The translations under genes were made by a program, and so were the position numbers. A stretch of 64,000 bases of DNA from Corynebacterium sp. (GTDB lineage Bacteria; Actinomycetota; Actinomycetes; Mycobacteriales; Mycobacteriaceae), in assembly GCF_030532715.1 (NCBI RefSeq), contig NZ_JAUNKO010000002.1, positions 257,413 through 321,412 on the forward strand. The letters run 5' to 3'. Positions 24,522 through 31,722 of the stretch are shown piece by piece. The stretch's first letter is position 1, and each line of letters begins with the position of its first letter. A model generated the notes under the pieces. The model did not search any database, was not told the DNA's origin, and saw only the letters and a list, made by a program, of their open reading frames with translations.

Positions 24522-24917
24522 TTATTTCACACCGCCGGAAGAACCCGACGATCCGTTCGAAGAATTCGAGGGTGCTGAGGGGGAGAACCCAGGACCGAGG
24601 AACACATAGTGCCCAGTGTTATACCTGCTTAGATCCTCCCGCTGCACGGTGCAATCGTTGTTGCCTTTCGGCGTCACCGTGATGATTTCGCGGGGATAGC
24701 GCAGATACACCACGTTGGTGGCTGGATCGGTCGCCTGCGATTGCGGGGTGGAGCGGTTTACTAAGCGTTGCACGGTGGCGGCGGGGCCGCCCTCGCAGCG
24801 TTTGGCTTTATCGTCAATCAATGGGCGCGAATCGAGCGCAGCGGCTGCGAAAACGAAAAGCACCAAGGCTATGAGAAAACAGACTACGGAGATACTTCCC
24901 CAGATTCGGCGGTTCAT
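24522..24917 (-). CDS. DUF4247 secreted/membrane-anchored protein
   Basis: This 131-aa protein has an N-terminal hydrophobic helix (ISVVCFLIALVLFVFAAAAL) and an extracytoplasmic part with VVYLRYPREIITVTP and CTVQREDLSRYNTGHYVFLGPGFSPSAP. The C-terminus is Ser/Gly-rich. Two cysteines outside the helix (CEGG, DCTV) could pair. DUF4247 proteins are typically linked to DUF350/DUF4178 genes. Its start overlaps the DUF2617 stop by 4 bp. Confidence 0.8.
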   Translation of the reverse strand: MNRRIWGSISVVCFLIALVLFVFAAAALDSRPLIDDKAKRCEGGPAATVQRLVNRSTPQSQATDPATNVVYLRYPREIITVTPKGNNDCTVQREDLSRYNTGHYVFLGPGFSPSAPSNSSNGSSGSSGGVK

Positions 24918-25399
24918 AACGCGTACCTACTCTGTGTTGTGACGATTGTGTGTTCCTCTGGGTAACAATGCAACGTATGCCACTCCCACGCGGCGTTTCC
25001 GTCATCCCACCAGCCGGTCACGCCCGTGAGGTGGTGCGGGCCCAACCCCGGAAACCGCGCCACTAACCAAGACTGGTCCAACACCTCGACGCGTTGAGCG
25101 AGCTCATCCGGCGTGCAGCGCACGACCTGGTGGGCGAAAGCATAGCGTTCGTGGTGTAGCGCCGAGGGGAGTGGGCCGGGGACATTACAAGACATTTCTT
25201 CACGAAACACCGGCGTGTCCAATGCGCCTGCCGGGTACACGCTGGCCACATGGGAGGCGCCGATAATGCCAAGGTGCAGCGCCCCCCGAGGGCCGCGCAG
25301 GGTGGTGTGGGCGAGAACGTCGGGCAGCGGGCCGTCGATACGCAGCCCGAGGGCGTGCGCGGAGACGTCCGCCGGCTGACAGTCAAGCTGAACAATCAT
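24914..25399 (-). CDS. DUF2617 family protein
   Basis: This 161-aa soluble protein has the features of DUF2617: GALHLGIIGASHVASVY, ERYAFAHQVVRC, and a C-terminal WEWHTLHCYPEEHTIVTTQS. The start is the ATG of MIVQLDCQ, which overlaps the DUF4178 stop (ATGA) and so indicates translational coupling; the longer frame runs into that gene. Function unknown. Confidence 0.82.
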   Translation of the reverse strand: MIVQLDCQPADVSAHALGLRIDGPLPDVLAHTTLRGPRGALHLGIIGASHVASVYPAGALDTPVFREEMSCNVPGPLPSALHHERYAFAHQVVRCTPDELAQRVEVLDQSWLVARFPGLGPHHLTGVTGWWDDGNAAWEWHTLHCYPEEHTIVTTQSRYAL

Positions 25400-26010
25400 G
25401 AATTCGTTGGCGCCGGGTACACGGTCAACTCGTGCTGCCCAATAGTTTCGCCGGTGGACACTTCCCACCCAGCATTGTCGTAGTTTTCCATGGACAGCAG
25501 CAGCGAGCCGGATTCGAAATCCCGGAACTGTACGCTGCCGGAAGGCGCAACACCTGTCGTGCCTTCCGAATGGTAGACCGCATCGCCGGATTCCTTATGC
25601 CGGTAAGTGGTGTCTTCCACGGTCACACTATCGCCGGCGGACAAACCGTAGAGGTCCTTACGGCTGCGCCACCAAGTGAGGATCAGCAAACCCTCATCGA
25701 CCTCGACGCCCAGCCACTCGCCGTTATCGAACAAATGCGACCACCACACGTATGGCCCCTGCCGGTAGGTAATGGAACCGCGCACAATGTAGTCCATCCC
25801 GTTGCGGGTGATTACCGCGCCTGGCCCCAGAATTTGGGGCCCGAAGTTCCCCGCACCTGAGGTAGTTGCGAGCGGATCTTCACGATTTGGCATGGCGAAA
25901 CCGGACGCTTGGCTTGACCGCGGCGCCTTGATCGCCTTGATTGCGGCGAACACACCAAACACGGCGAAGACCAGCGCGATTGTGGCAGCGATGATAAACA
26001 ATGAACTCAC
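25396..26010 (-). CDS. DUF4178 family membrane-anchored protein
   Basis: This 204-aa protein has an N-terminal membrane helix (FIIAATIALVFAVFGVFAAI) followed by a DUF4178 domain (LGPGAVITRNGMDYIVRGSITY, WWSHLFDNGEWLGVEVDEGLLILTWW, DYDNAGWEVSTGE-like end). It is the first gene of the five-gene operon. No catalytic motif is apparent. Confidence 0.82.
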   Translation of the reverse strand: MSSLFIIAATIALVFAVFGVFAAIKAIKAPRSSQASGFAMPNREDPLATTSGAGNFGPQILGPGAVITRNGMDYIVRGSITYRQGPYVWWSHLFDNGEWLGVEVDEGLLILTWWRSRKDLYGLSAGDSVTVEDTTYRHKESGDAVYHSEGTTGVAPSGSVQFRDFESGSLLLSMENYDNAGWEVSTGETIGQHELTVYPAPTNS

Positions 26011-26127
26011 AGTGAATTACTCCTTAACGGCCGACCGCAATTTTACCTTATGGAAGCTCGTCGGAGTTGAGCTCAAGCAGCACAAGAGCAGCCGATGCGC
26101 CGCGTCGGGCAGGCGGGCCCGTGCACG

Positions 26128-27252
26128 CTAGCGCTGCACACCCAAGTTGAGTGATTTGCCCACTAGTGATTCGGTGCGAATTGCCAGCGCATCCGCGATT
26201 GCGTTGAGTGCTTGGCCGGTCGGGGAGTCCGGTGCAGCGATGGCGATGGGGGTGCCGTCATCTCCGGCTTCGCGCAGTTTCGGGTCGAGCGGGACGTGGC
26301 CGAGCAGCGGCACCTTGGTGCCTGTGATGGTGCTGAGTCGGTTGGCCACAATGTCGCCGCCGCCGGAGCCGAACACGTCCATCAGCGAACCGTCGGGAAG
26401 CACCATCGCGGACATATTTTCGATGACCCCGGCGATGCGTTGGTGGGTTTGCAAGCTGATCGAACCGGCACGTTCGGCAACCTCCGCCGCGGCGGCCTGC
26501 GGGGTGGTAACGATCAGCAGCTCCGCGCCGGGCACGAGTTGCGCGACGGAAATAGCGATATCGCCGGTGCCAGGGGGGAGGTCCATAAACAGCACGTCCA
26601 GATCGCCCCAAAACACTTCGGAAAGGAATTGTTGGATTGCACGGTGCAGCATCGGCCCGCGCCACACTACGGGGGCGTTGCCTTCCGTAAACTGTGCGAT
26701 CGAAATCATTTTCACGCCGTGGGCGGCGGGCGGCATGATCATGTCCTCGACGCGGGAGGGGCGGGCGTCGGAACCCATCATGTGGGGGATGGAGTGGCCG
26801 TAAATGTCGGCGTCTACGATGCCCACCTTCAACCCGCGGGCCGCGAGCGCCGCGGCAAGGTTCACCGTCATCGAGGACTTGCCGACGCCCCCTTTGCCGC
26901 TGGCCACCGCAAACACGCGCGTGGTGGACTCCGGTTGCGCAAACGGAATGACCGGGTCGGCGTAGCCACGCAAAGAATCGCGCAGCTCGCGGCGCTGCTC
27001 GTCGCTCATCACGTCGGTGGTGACGGTGACTTCCCCCACGCCCTCAAGCTCCGCGACGGCCGCCTGCGTGTTGGAAACCAGGGTGTTCTTCATTGGGCAC
27101 GCCGCAATGGTGAGGTAAATTTCAACGGCTACGTTTGCGCCGTCGATGGCGATGGATTTCACCATCCCCAGCTCGGTGATCGGACGGCCAATTTCGGGGT
27201 CCTCTACGCGGGACAGCGCGCCGCGGACAGCGGATTCGGTGAGAGTAGACAT
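26128..27252 (-). CDS. mrp: Mrp/NBP35-type Fe-S cluster carrier ATPase
   Basis: This 374-aa protein has an N-terminal DUF59/MIP18-like domain (residues 1-90, with TIAACPMKNTL) followed by a P-loop ATPase with the deviant Walker A ASGKGGVGKSSMTVNLA and Walker B DVLFMDLPPGTGD. It should bind and pass on Fe-S clusters. The CxxC that binds the bridging cluster in E. coli ApbC is absent (IENMSAMVLPDGSLMDVFGSG), as I recall for actinobacterial homologues. The start MSTLTESAVRG is preferred over an ATG two codons earlier. Confidence 0.9.
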   Translation of the reverse strand: MSTLTESAVRGALSRVEDPEIGRPITELGMVKSIAIDGANVAVEIYLTIAACPMKNTLVSNTQAAVAELEGVGEVTVTTDVMSDEQRRELRDSLRGYADPVIPFAQPESTTRVFAVASGKGGVGKSSMTVNLAAALAARGLKVGIVDADIYGHSIPHMMGSDARPSRVEDMIMPPAAHGVKMISIAQFTEGNAPVVWRGPMLHRAIQQFLSEVFWGDLDVLFMDLPPGTGDIAISVAQLVPGAELLIVTTPQAAAAEVAERAGSISLQTHQRIAGVIENMSAMVLPDGSLMDVFGSGGGDIVANRLSTITGTKVPLLGHVPLDPKLREAGDDGTPIAIAAPDSPTGQALNAIADALAIRTESLVGKSLNLGVQR

Positions 27253-27264
27253 CACCATCCGAGT

Positions 27265-27846
27265 CTAGCGCTCCTGTGCGATATCGCCTTGGGTGGGTTC
27301 CGTCAGCTCGGTCGTTTGATCCGACTCGCGGTGCTCGCGGGCGATACGGGCGGCGGATTCATCATCCAACTTCGCCTCGATACGGTCCAGCAGGGTGCGT
27401 AAATCCTCCAGCTCGTGGCGCAAATAATCCCGGGTGACAGTTTCTCCCACCGCGATGCGCACGCCCGCCAGCTCGCGGGCCAAAAACTCCGTATCGGCCT
27501 TGGTTTGTTCCGCGCGGCGGCGATCCTCGTTGAGCATCACGCGGTCCCGATCCTCTTGCCGGTTTTGCGCCAGCAGGATCAGCGGAGCCGCGTACGCCGC
27601 TTGTGTGGAAAACGCCAGATTGAGCAGGATAAATGGGTACGGGTCCCAATTCCACCAAAACCCACCAATGTTCAGCGCCACCCAGATGAGCACAAACACC
27701 GTCTGCCAGAACAAATACTCACCGGTGCCGAAAAACCGGGCTACCTTTTCGGCGAAGGCACCGACGGTATCGCCGTCCAACCGGAAGAATCCCCGCCGTG
27801 GCCCAATCAGCGGGGTGTCCAAATCACTACGCGAATATTCAGCCAC
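27265..27846 (-). CDS. DUF1003 membrane protein
   Basis: This 193-aa protein has two hydrophobic segments (EYLFWQTVFVLIWVALNIGGF and FILLNLAFSTQAAYAAPLILLAQ) and the DUF1003 signature YPFILLNLAFSTQAAYAAPLIL followed by NRQEDRDR. The C-terminal part is a charged coiled-coil-like helix. The start is GTG 27846 (VAEYSRSDL), with AGGAGG 8 nt before it; longer readings are the shadow of the neighbouring gene. It follows the MgtE-N/CBS gene by 13 bp. Confidence 0.85.
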   Translation of the reverse strand: MAEYSRSDLDTPLIGPRRGFFRLDGDTVGAFAEKVARFFGTGEYLFWQTVFVLIWVALNIGGFWWNWDPYPFILLNLAFSTQAAYAAPLILLAQNRQEDRDRVMLNEDRRRAEQTKADTEFLARELAGVRIAVGETVTRDYLRHELEDLRTLLDRIEAKLDDESAARIAREHRESDQTTELTEPTQGDIAQER

Positions 27847-27859
27847 TGCGTAATCCTCC

Positions 27860-29152
27860 TTACCGTGCTTCGACGTGCGATTGATCCGGGCGCAGGCCCG
27901 TCTCCCGCCAGTTTTCAGGCAGCATATGGTCCAGCAAATCATCCACTGCGACGGCGCCCAGCAAATGATTATCATCGTCCAATACTGGGCCGCACACCAA
28001 GTTATAGGTGGCAAAGTACCGCGCGGCGGTTTCCTGACTATCGTCCGCGTACAACGGCGGCAAATCCGGATCCAAAATCCCACCGATGAGCGAACTCGGC
28101 GGCTCCCGCAAGAGTTTTTGCAGGTGCACGCAGCCCAGGTAGGTGCCGGTCGGGGTGGCCGTGGGCGGGCGCACAATGAACACCAGCGATGAAAGCGACG
28201 TTGGCAACTCGGGATTCCGCGCCATGGCCAACGCTTCCGCTACCGTCGTTTGCGGCGTGAGAATGAGCGGCTCCGGCGTCATCAACGCGCCCACCGTATC
28301 CGGGGAGAACACCATGAGGCGGCGCACGGGAGCAGATTCTTCTGGGTCCATGAGCTCCAGCAGCACGTCGGCCTTCTCGTCTGGCAGTTCGCCCAGCAGG
28401 TCGGCGGCGTCGTCCGGGTCCATTTCCTCGAGCACATCGGCTGCGCGTTCGATATTCAGCGCTTCGATCACTTCGGTCTGATGGTCCTCCGGTAGCTCTT
28501 GGAGGATGTCGGCGAGGCGCTCATCATCGAGCTCTTCGGCCACCTCGCGGCGCTGCTTGGAAGACAGGTTGTGCATCAAACTGGCGATGTCCGCGGGGCG
28601 CATGTCCTCAAATTGGGCGATGAGCTCCGCGGTGGCGTTGCTTTGGCCCACACCGGCGGCGGTGATGCCGTGCACGTGAGACCACGGCACTACGTGCAAA
28701 TCGCCGCGCCTGCCAAACGTATGTTTCTCCCCGAAGACGGCCACGCGGGTGATTACCCAATCCCGGGTGCGGGTGCGCTCAAGCTCCACGTCCGCGATTT
28801 CTACGGCTCGACCATGCAGATGATCCGCGTGAGGGTCATCAGTGTGCACGCGCGCGCCGATCAGGTCGCTCATGATGGTGAGCTCACCGACGCGCCGCTG
28901 GAAGGGGCGGATATTTACCTGCCCGGACGAGAGCGTGATTTCCTGCGGTTCGATCGCTGATACGCGCAGCATTGGCACGAATATTCGGCGCTTGTTTACC
29001 ATTTCCACGACGATGCCGATCGCACGAGACGGCTGCCCGGACGGGCGGATAATAACAACGACGTCGCGCACACGGCCGATCGATTCCGTGTCCGGCCCGC
29101 GTACCACCATGCCGGCCAGGCGTCCTGCATACACTCGTGTCACTGGGCTCAT
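27860..29152 (-). CDS. MgtE N-domain/CBS protein without membrane domain
   Basis: This 430-aa soluble protein begins with a PRC-barrel-like part (YAGRLAGMVVRGPDTESIGRVRDVVV). It continues with the MgtE intracellular N domain, a superhelix of HNLSSKQRREVAEELDDERLADILQELPE, AADVLEEMDPDDAADLLGELP and LLELMDPEESAPV. Two CBS domains follow (DTVGALMTPEPLILTPQTTV; LVCGPVLDDDNHLLGAVAVDDLLDHML). The five-helix channel domain of real MgtE is missing. It could sense Mg2+ or nucleotides; a transport role by itself is not possible. Confidence 0.88.
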   Translation of the reverse strand: MSPVTRVYAGRLAGMVVRGPDTESIGRVRDVVVIIRPSGQPSRAIGIVVEMVNKRRIFVPMLRVSAIEPQEITLSSGQVNIRPFQRRVGELTIMSDLIGARVHTDDPHADHLHGRAVEIADVELERTRTRDWVITRVAVFGEKHTFGRRGDLHVVPWSHVHGITAAGVGQSNATAELIAQFEDMRPADIASLMHNLSSKQRREVAEELDDERLADILQELPEDHQTEVIEALNIERAADVLEEMDPDDAADLLGELPDEKADVLLELMDPEESAPVRRLMVFSPDTVGALMTPEPLILTPQTTVAEALAMARNPELPTSLSSLVFIVRPPTATPTGTYLGCVHLQKLLREPPSSLIGGILDPDLPPLYADDSQETAARYFATYNLVCGPVLDDDNHLLGAVAVDDLLDHMLPENWRETGLRPDQSHVEAR

Positions 29153-29269
29153 GATTGCTAAGTCTAATCACCTGTGGACATTTGCCCTGTATTTTGGGAA
29201 CTATCCGCAGCTCAGAATCGTTGAATACAGTGAACTATCGTTTCTATATTTGAAGGAGAGTCACGCACC

Positions 29270-29773
29270 ATGACTACCCCGGGCAGGGGCGTCCAACGTT
29301 CGTCGCGGCCGCTTCCGGAAGGCTGGCCGGTGGGCAGTTTCGCCACCTACGACCAAGCGCAAGCGGCGGTGGATATGCTGAGCGATACCGGCGACTTTCC
29401 CGTCAACGAACTCACCATAGTCGGCGTAGACCTCATGGAGGTAGAACAGGTGGTCGGCAGGTTGACGTGGGGGAGGGTGCTGCTCAACGGGGCCGCATCC
29501 GGCGCCTGGCTTGGCTTGTTCTTCGGGCTGCTCATGGGCATTTTCAGTAGTAACTGGCTGGCCCCACTCGTCCTCGGTGTGGCGATGGGCATAGTGTTCG
29601 GTGTTGTATCGAACGCTGTGCCGTACGCGGCCTCGCAAGGCAAGCGCGATTTCGCCACCACCACGCACATTGTGGCCGGCCGCTACGACGTGCTGTGCAG
29701 CCCCCAGCACGCCCGCCGTGCCCGCGACGCAATCGCTACAGCCAATGGTTCTTTCGGAGCGCCCACCACATAG
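29270..29773 (+). CDS. General stress protein 17M-like membrane protein
   Basis: This 167-aa protein starts with GWPVGSFATYDQAQAAVDML, the N-terminal alpha/beta repeat of the Bacillus GSP17M (YflT) family. It then has two hydrophobic segments (ASGAWLGLFFGLLMGIF, WLAPLVLGVAMGIVFGVVSNAV) and ends with FATTTHIVAGRYDVLC. GAAGGAGAG precedes the ATG. Its 3' end overlaps the convergent corA by 38 bp. Role not known. Confidence 0.8.
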   Translation: MTTPGRGVQRSSRPLPEGWPVGSFATYDQAQAAVDMLSDTGDFPVNELTIVGVDLMEVEQVVGRLTWGRVLLNGAASGAWLGLFFGLLMGIFSSNWLAPLVLGVAMGIVFGVVSNAVPYAASQGKRDFATTTHIVAGRYDVLCSPQHARRARDAIATANGSFGAPTT

Positions 29774-30806
29774 CAAGCACGGACACCACCATCACGCCCA
29801 GCACCACAAAATAGCCGTAGCGCATCTGCAATTCGGGCATATATGCGAAGTTCATGCCGTAGATGCCGGCGATCATGGTGGGGACGGCAGCCATGCCCAC
29901 CAACGCCGAAATTTTGCGCATGTCGCTGTTCTGCTGCAACGTAATCTTCGCGACGCCCGCGTCAATCAGCGCCGAGAGCCGTTCATCGTAGCCAGCAACG
30001 CGGTCCGCGGCGATAATCTCATGATCCAACACGTCTCGGAAGTACGATCGAATGGGCTTTGGTAGCAAATCCTTGTGATTCTGGATCAATGCTTGCAGGG
30101 CGCCCGCTAACGGGTCGATGGAATGCCGCATCTCTAGGATCTCCCGCTTGAGCATGTAAATCTGCTCAATATCGAACCGAGAATTCGGGGTGAAAACCTC
30201 GTTTTCCAGTTCGTCTACATCCGCGTTGAGTTCGCTGGCAATGCTCAAATATTCATCCACCAAAATATCCGCAATTCGCCACGCCACCGCGCTCGGGCCG
30301 AGGGCGCACTGCTCCGGATCCTGCTCAATGCGCCGCCGCAACCCCGCAATACGCGTGTGCTGCCCATGGCGGATCGTAATAATAAACTCTTTGGCAAAGA
30401 TCATCTGCACCTCACCGGTGGAAATAATCTCATTGGCGTCTGAAACATGATCGTGTTCCTGGTACCGCACGGAACGCACGACGAAGAACACCTGGTCGTC
30501 GTAACGCTCCACCTTGGGGCGCTGATGCGCGGCAACCGCGTCCTCCACAATCAACTCGTGCAACCCGAACGCCGCAGCCACATCCTGCATGTGGTCCTTG
30601 GTCGGCTCCAACATTCCTAGCCACACAAACCCCTCCCCGCGGCGGCGGACCTCGGCTAATGCTTCCCCATACGTAGCAAACTCCTGCTCCAAGCGCTGCC
30701 CTTGCACATACACGCGGCACCGCTCAATCACGTTGTCAATCGAGGTGCTGCCGGCAGCAGCAACCCGGGCCGAACCGTTGCGCGATGCGCGCCGAGGAGT
30801 CGCCAT
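29736..30806 (-). CDS. corA: CorA-family Mg2+/Co2+ transporter
   Basis: This 356-aa protein has a large N-terminal cytoplasmic funnel and two C-terminal membrane helices. The invariant GMN sits in IYGMNFAYMPE, between the helices, at about residue 316-320. The last residues are basic (ALRKNHW), as in other CorA proteins. It imports Mg2+ (or Co2+/Ni2+) down the membrane potential. The 3' end overlaps the convergent GSP17M-like gene, and the start faces the lipoprotein gene 117 bp away. Confidence 0.92.
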   Translation of the reverse strand: MATPRRASRNGSARVAAAGSTSIDNVIERCRVYVQGQRLEQEFATYGEALAEVRRRGEGFVWLGMLEPTKDHMQDVAAAFGLHELIVEDAVAAHQRPKVERYDDQVFFVVRSVRYQEHDHVSDANEIISTGEVQMIFAKEFIITIRHGQHTRIAGLRRRIEQDPEQCALGPSAVAWRIADILVDEYLSIASELNADVDELENEVFTPNSRFDIEQIYMLKREILEMRHSIDPLAGALQALIQNHKDLLPKPIRSYFRDVLDHEIIAADRVAGYDERLSALIDAGVAKITLQQNSDMRKISALVGMAAVPTMIAGIYGMNFAYMPELQMRYGYFVVLGVMVVSVLAMWWALRKNHWL

Positions 30807-30862
30807 GTGCGAAAACCTTTCCCAAAGGGGGACAAAACCAGATACAGTCTACGTGCCCCGCG

Positions 30863-30868
30863 TAGAGT
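30863..30868 (+). promoter_or_regulatory. Candidate -10 box upstream of the lipoprotein gene
   Basis: TAGAGT fits the actinobacterial -10 consensus and lies 56 bp before the ATG at 30924. It is in the corA/lipoprotein divergent region. Weakly supported. Confidence 0.25.
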
Positions 30869-30923
30869 GGTATGTGCTATCTGCCCGAAATCCGATTCAC
30901 AAACTCACCACCGGGGTTGTTCC

Positions 30924-31601
30924 ATGCACCGTCGTTTCGTTCCGGCCGCCGTGGCCATCGTTGGTCTCAGCGTCGGAGTTTCCGCATGCGCGGAAGAACC
31001 ACAACACACCCAGCGCGAATCCGACTACAAGCCCATCGAAATCGCCGTAGTGGACCACTCTTCCGAACAACTTATCCTTGGGGAGTTGTACCAGCGGGCT
31101 TTTAAACGAGAAAAGCGAGACGCCTTCCTCCGGCTTTCTGCCAGCGAAACGGACATCCGCAAAATCGAACGGGTGCGCAACCGCAACGCGGACCTTGTGA
31201 TCGGGTGCACCGGCGAACTTTTGTATGAACTGAATCCGAAGTTGGCGGAAAGCCTGTCCAAAGAATACGAAAAGGACCGCGCCGACGGAAAAGTTGACGC
31301 CAACAACGGCGAATGGCGCGACAAGGTGTACACGGCCATGGTCGGCTCGCTGCCCGGAAAACTCACCGCATCCGACCCGTCCAACGCCACTGGGTGCGCC
31401 AACTACGACGGGCCGGAACTGCCGCAAAACATCGTGCCGGTGTTCCGCAAACAAGTGCTCAACCGGGACGATCGGCTGGTACTCAACTACATCAGCGGCA
31501 CCATCACCACCGGTGACATGCGTGAACTCGCCAAAAAGGCGGAGGAAGAAAACTCCGTTTCCGCTGTCGTCGACCCATACCTCGATCAAGCTGGACTGTA
31601 G
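30924..31601 (+). CDS. OpuAC-like orphan solute-binding lipoprotein
   Basis: This 225-aa protein has a lipoprotein signal peptide with lipobox VSAC (Cys22) after a hydrophobic core. The mature start (IEIAVVDHSSEQLILGELYQRAFKR) resembles the first strand-helix of glycine-betaine/osmoprotectant-binding proteins (OpuAC/ProX type). No permease or ATPase gene is adjacent. It may have another role in the cell envelope. It converges with odhA, with a long hairpin between them. Confidence 0.75.
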   Translation: MHRRFVPAAVAIVGLSVGVSACAEEPQHTQRESDYKPIEIAVVDHSSEQLILGELYQRAFKREKRDAFLRLSASETDIRKIERVRNRNADLVIGCTGELLYELNPKLAESLSKEYEKDRADGKVDANNGEWRDKVYTAMVGSLPGKLTASDPSNATGCANYDGPELPQNIVPVFRKQVLNRDDRLVLNYISGTITTGDMRELAKKAEEENSVSAVVDPYLDQAGL

Positions 31602-31629
31602 CGCCCCAAGCCTTCCACCGGCACAACAA

Positions 31630-31689
31630 AGCGCCACGCCGCTCGCGATTGAAGGTGTGTGAACCTTCAGGCGGAGCGGACGTGGCGCT
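31630..31689 (-). terminator. Long hairpin terminator between lipoprotein gene and odhA
   Basis: AGCGCCACG (31630-31638) pairs with CGTGGCGCT (31681-31689), and inside it GAAGGT pairs with ACCTTC around a 6-nt loop; the middle pairs with a one-base shift. On the minus strand it is followed by TTTGTTGTG, which makes it an intrinsic terminator for odhA. It may serve the plus-strand gene too. Confidence 0.65.
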
Positions 31690-31722
31690 GGGGCAGGGCC
31701 GCCGGCCGCGCGCGCGACGTCG

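Noticed and set aside
27847..28176. N-terminal extension of the DUF1003 gene
   Set aside because: It lies inside the MgtE-N/CBS gene in another frame; the GTG at 27846 with AGGAGG is the real start.
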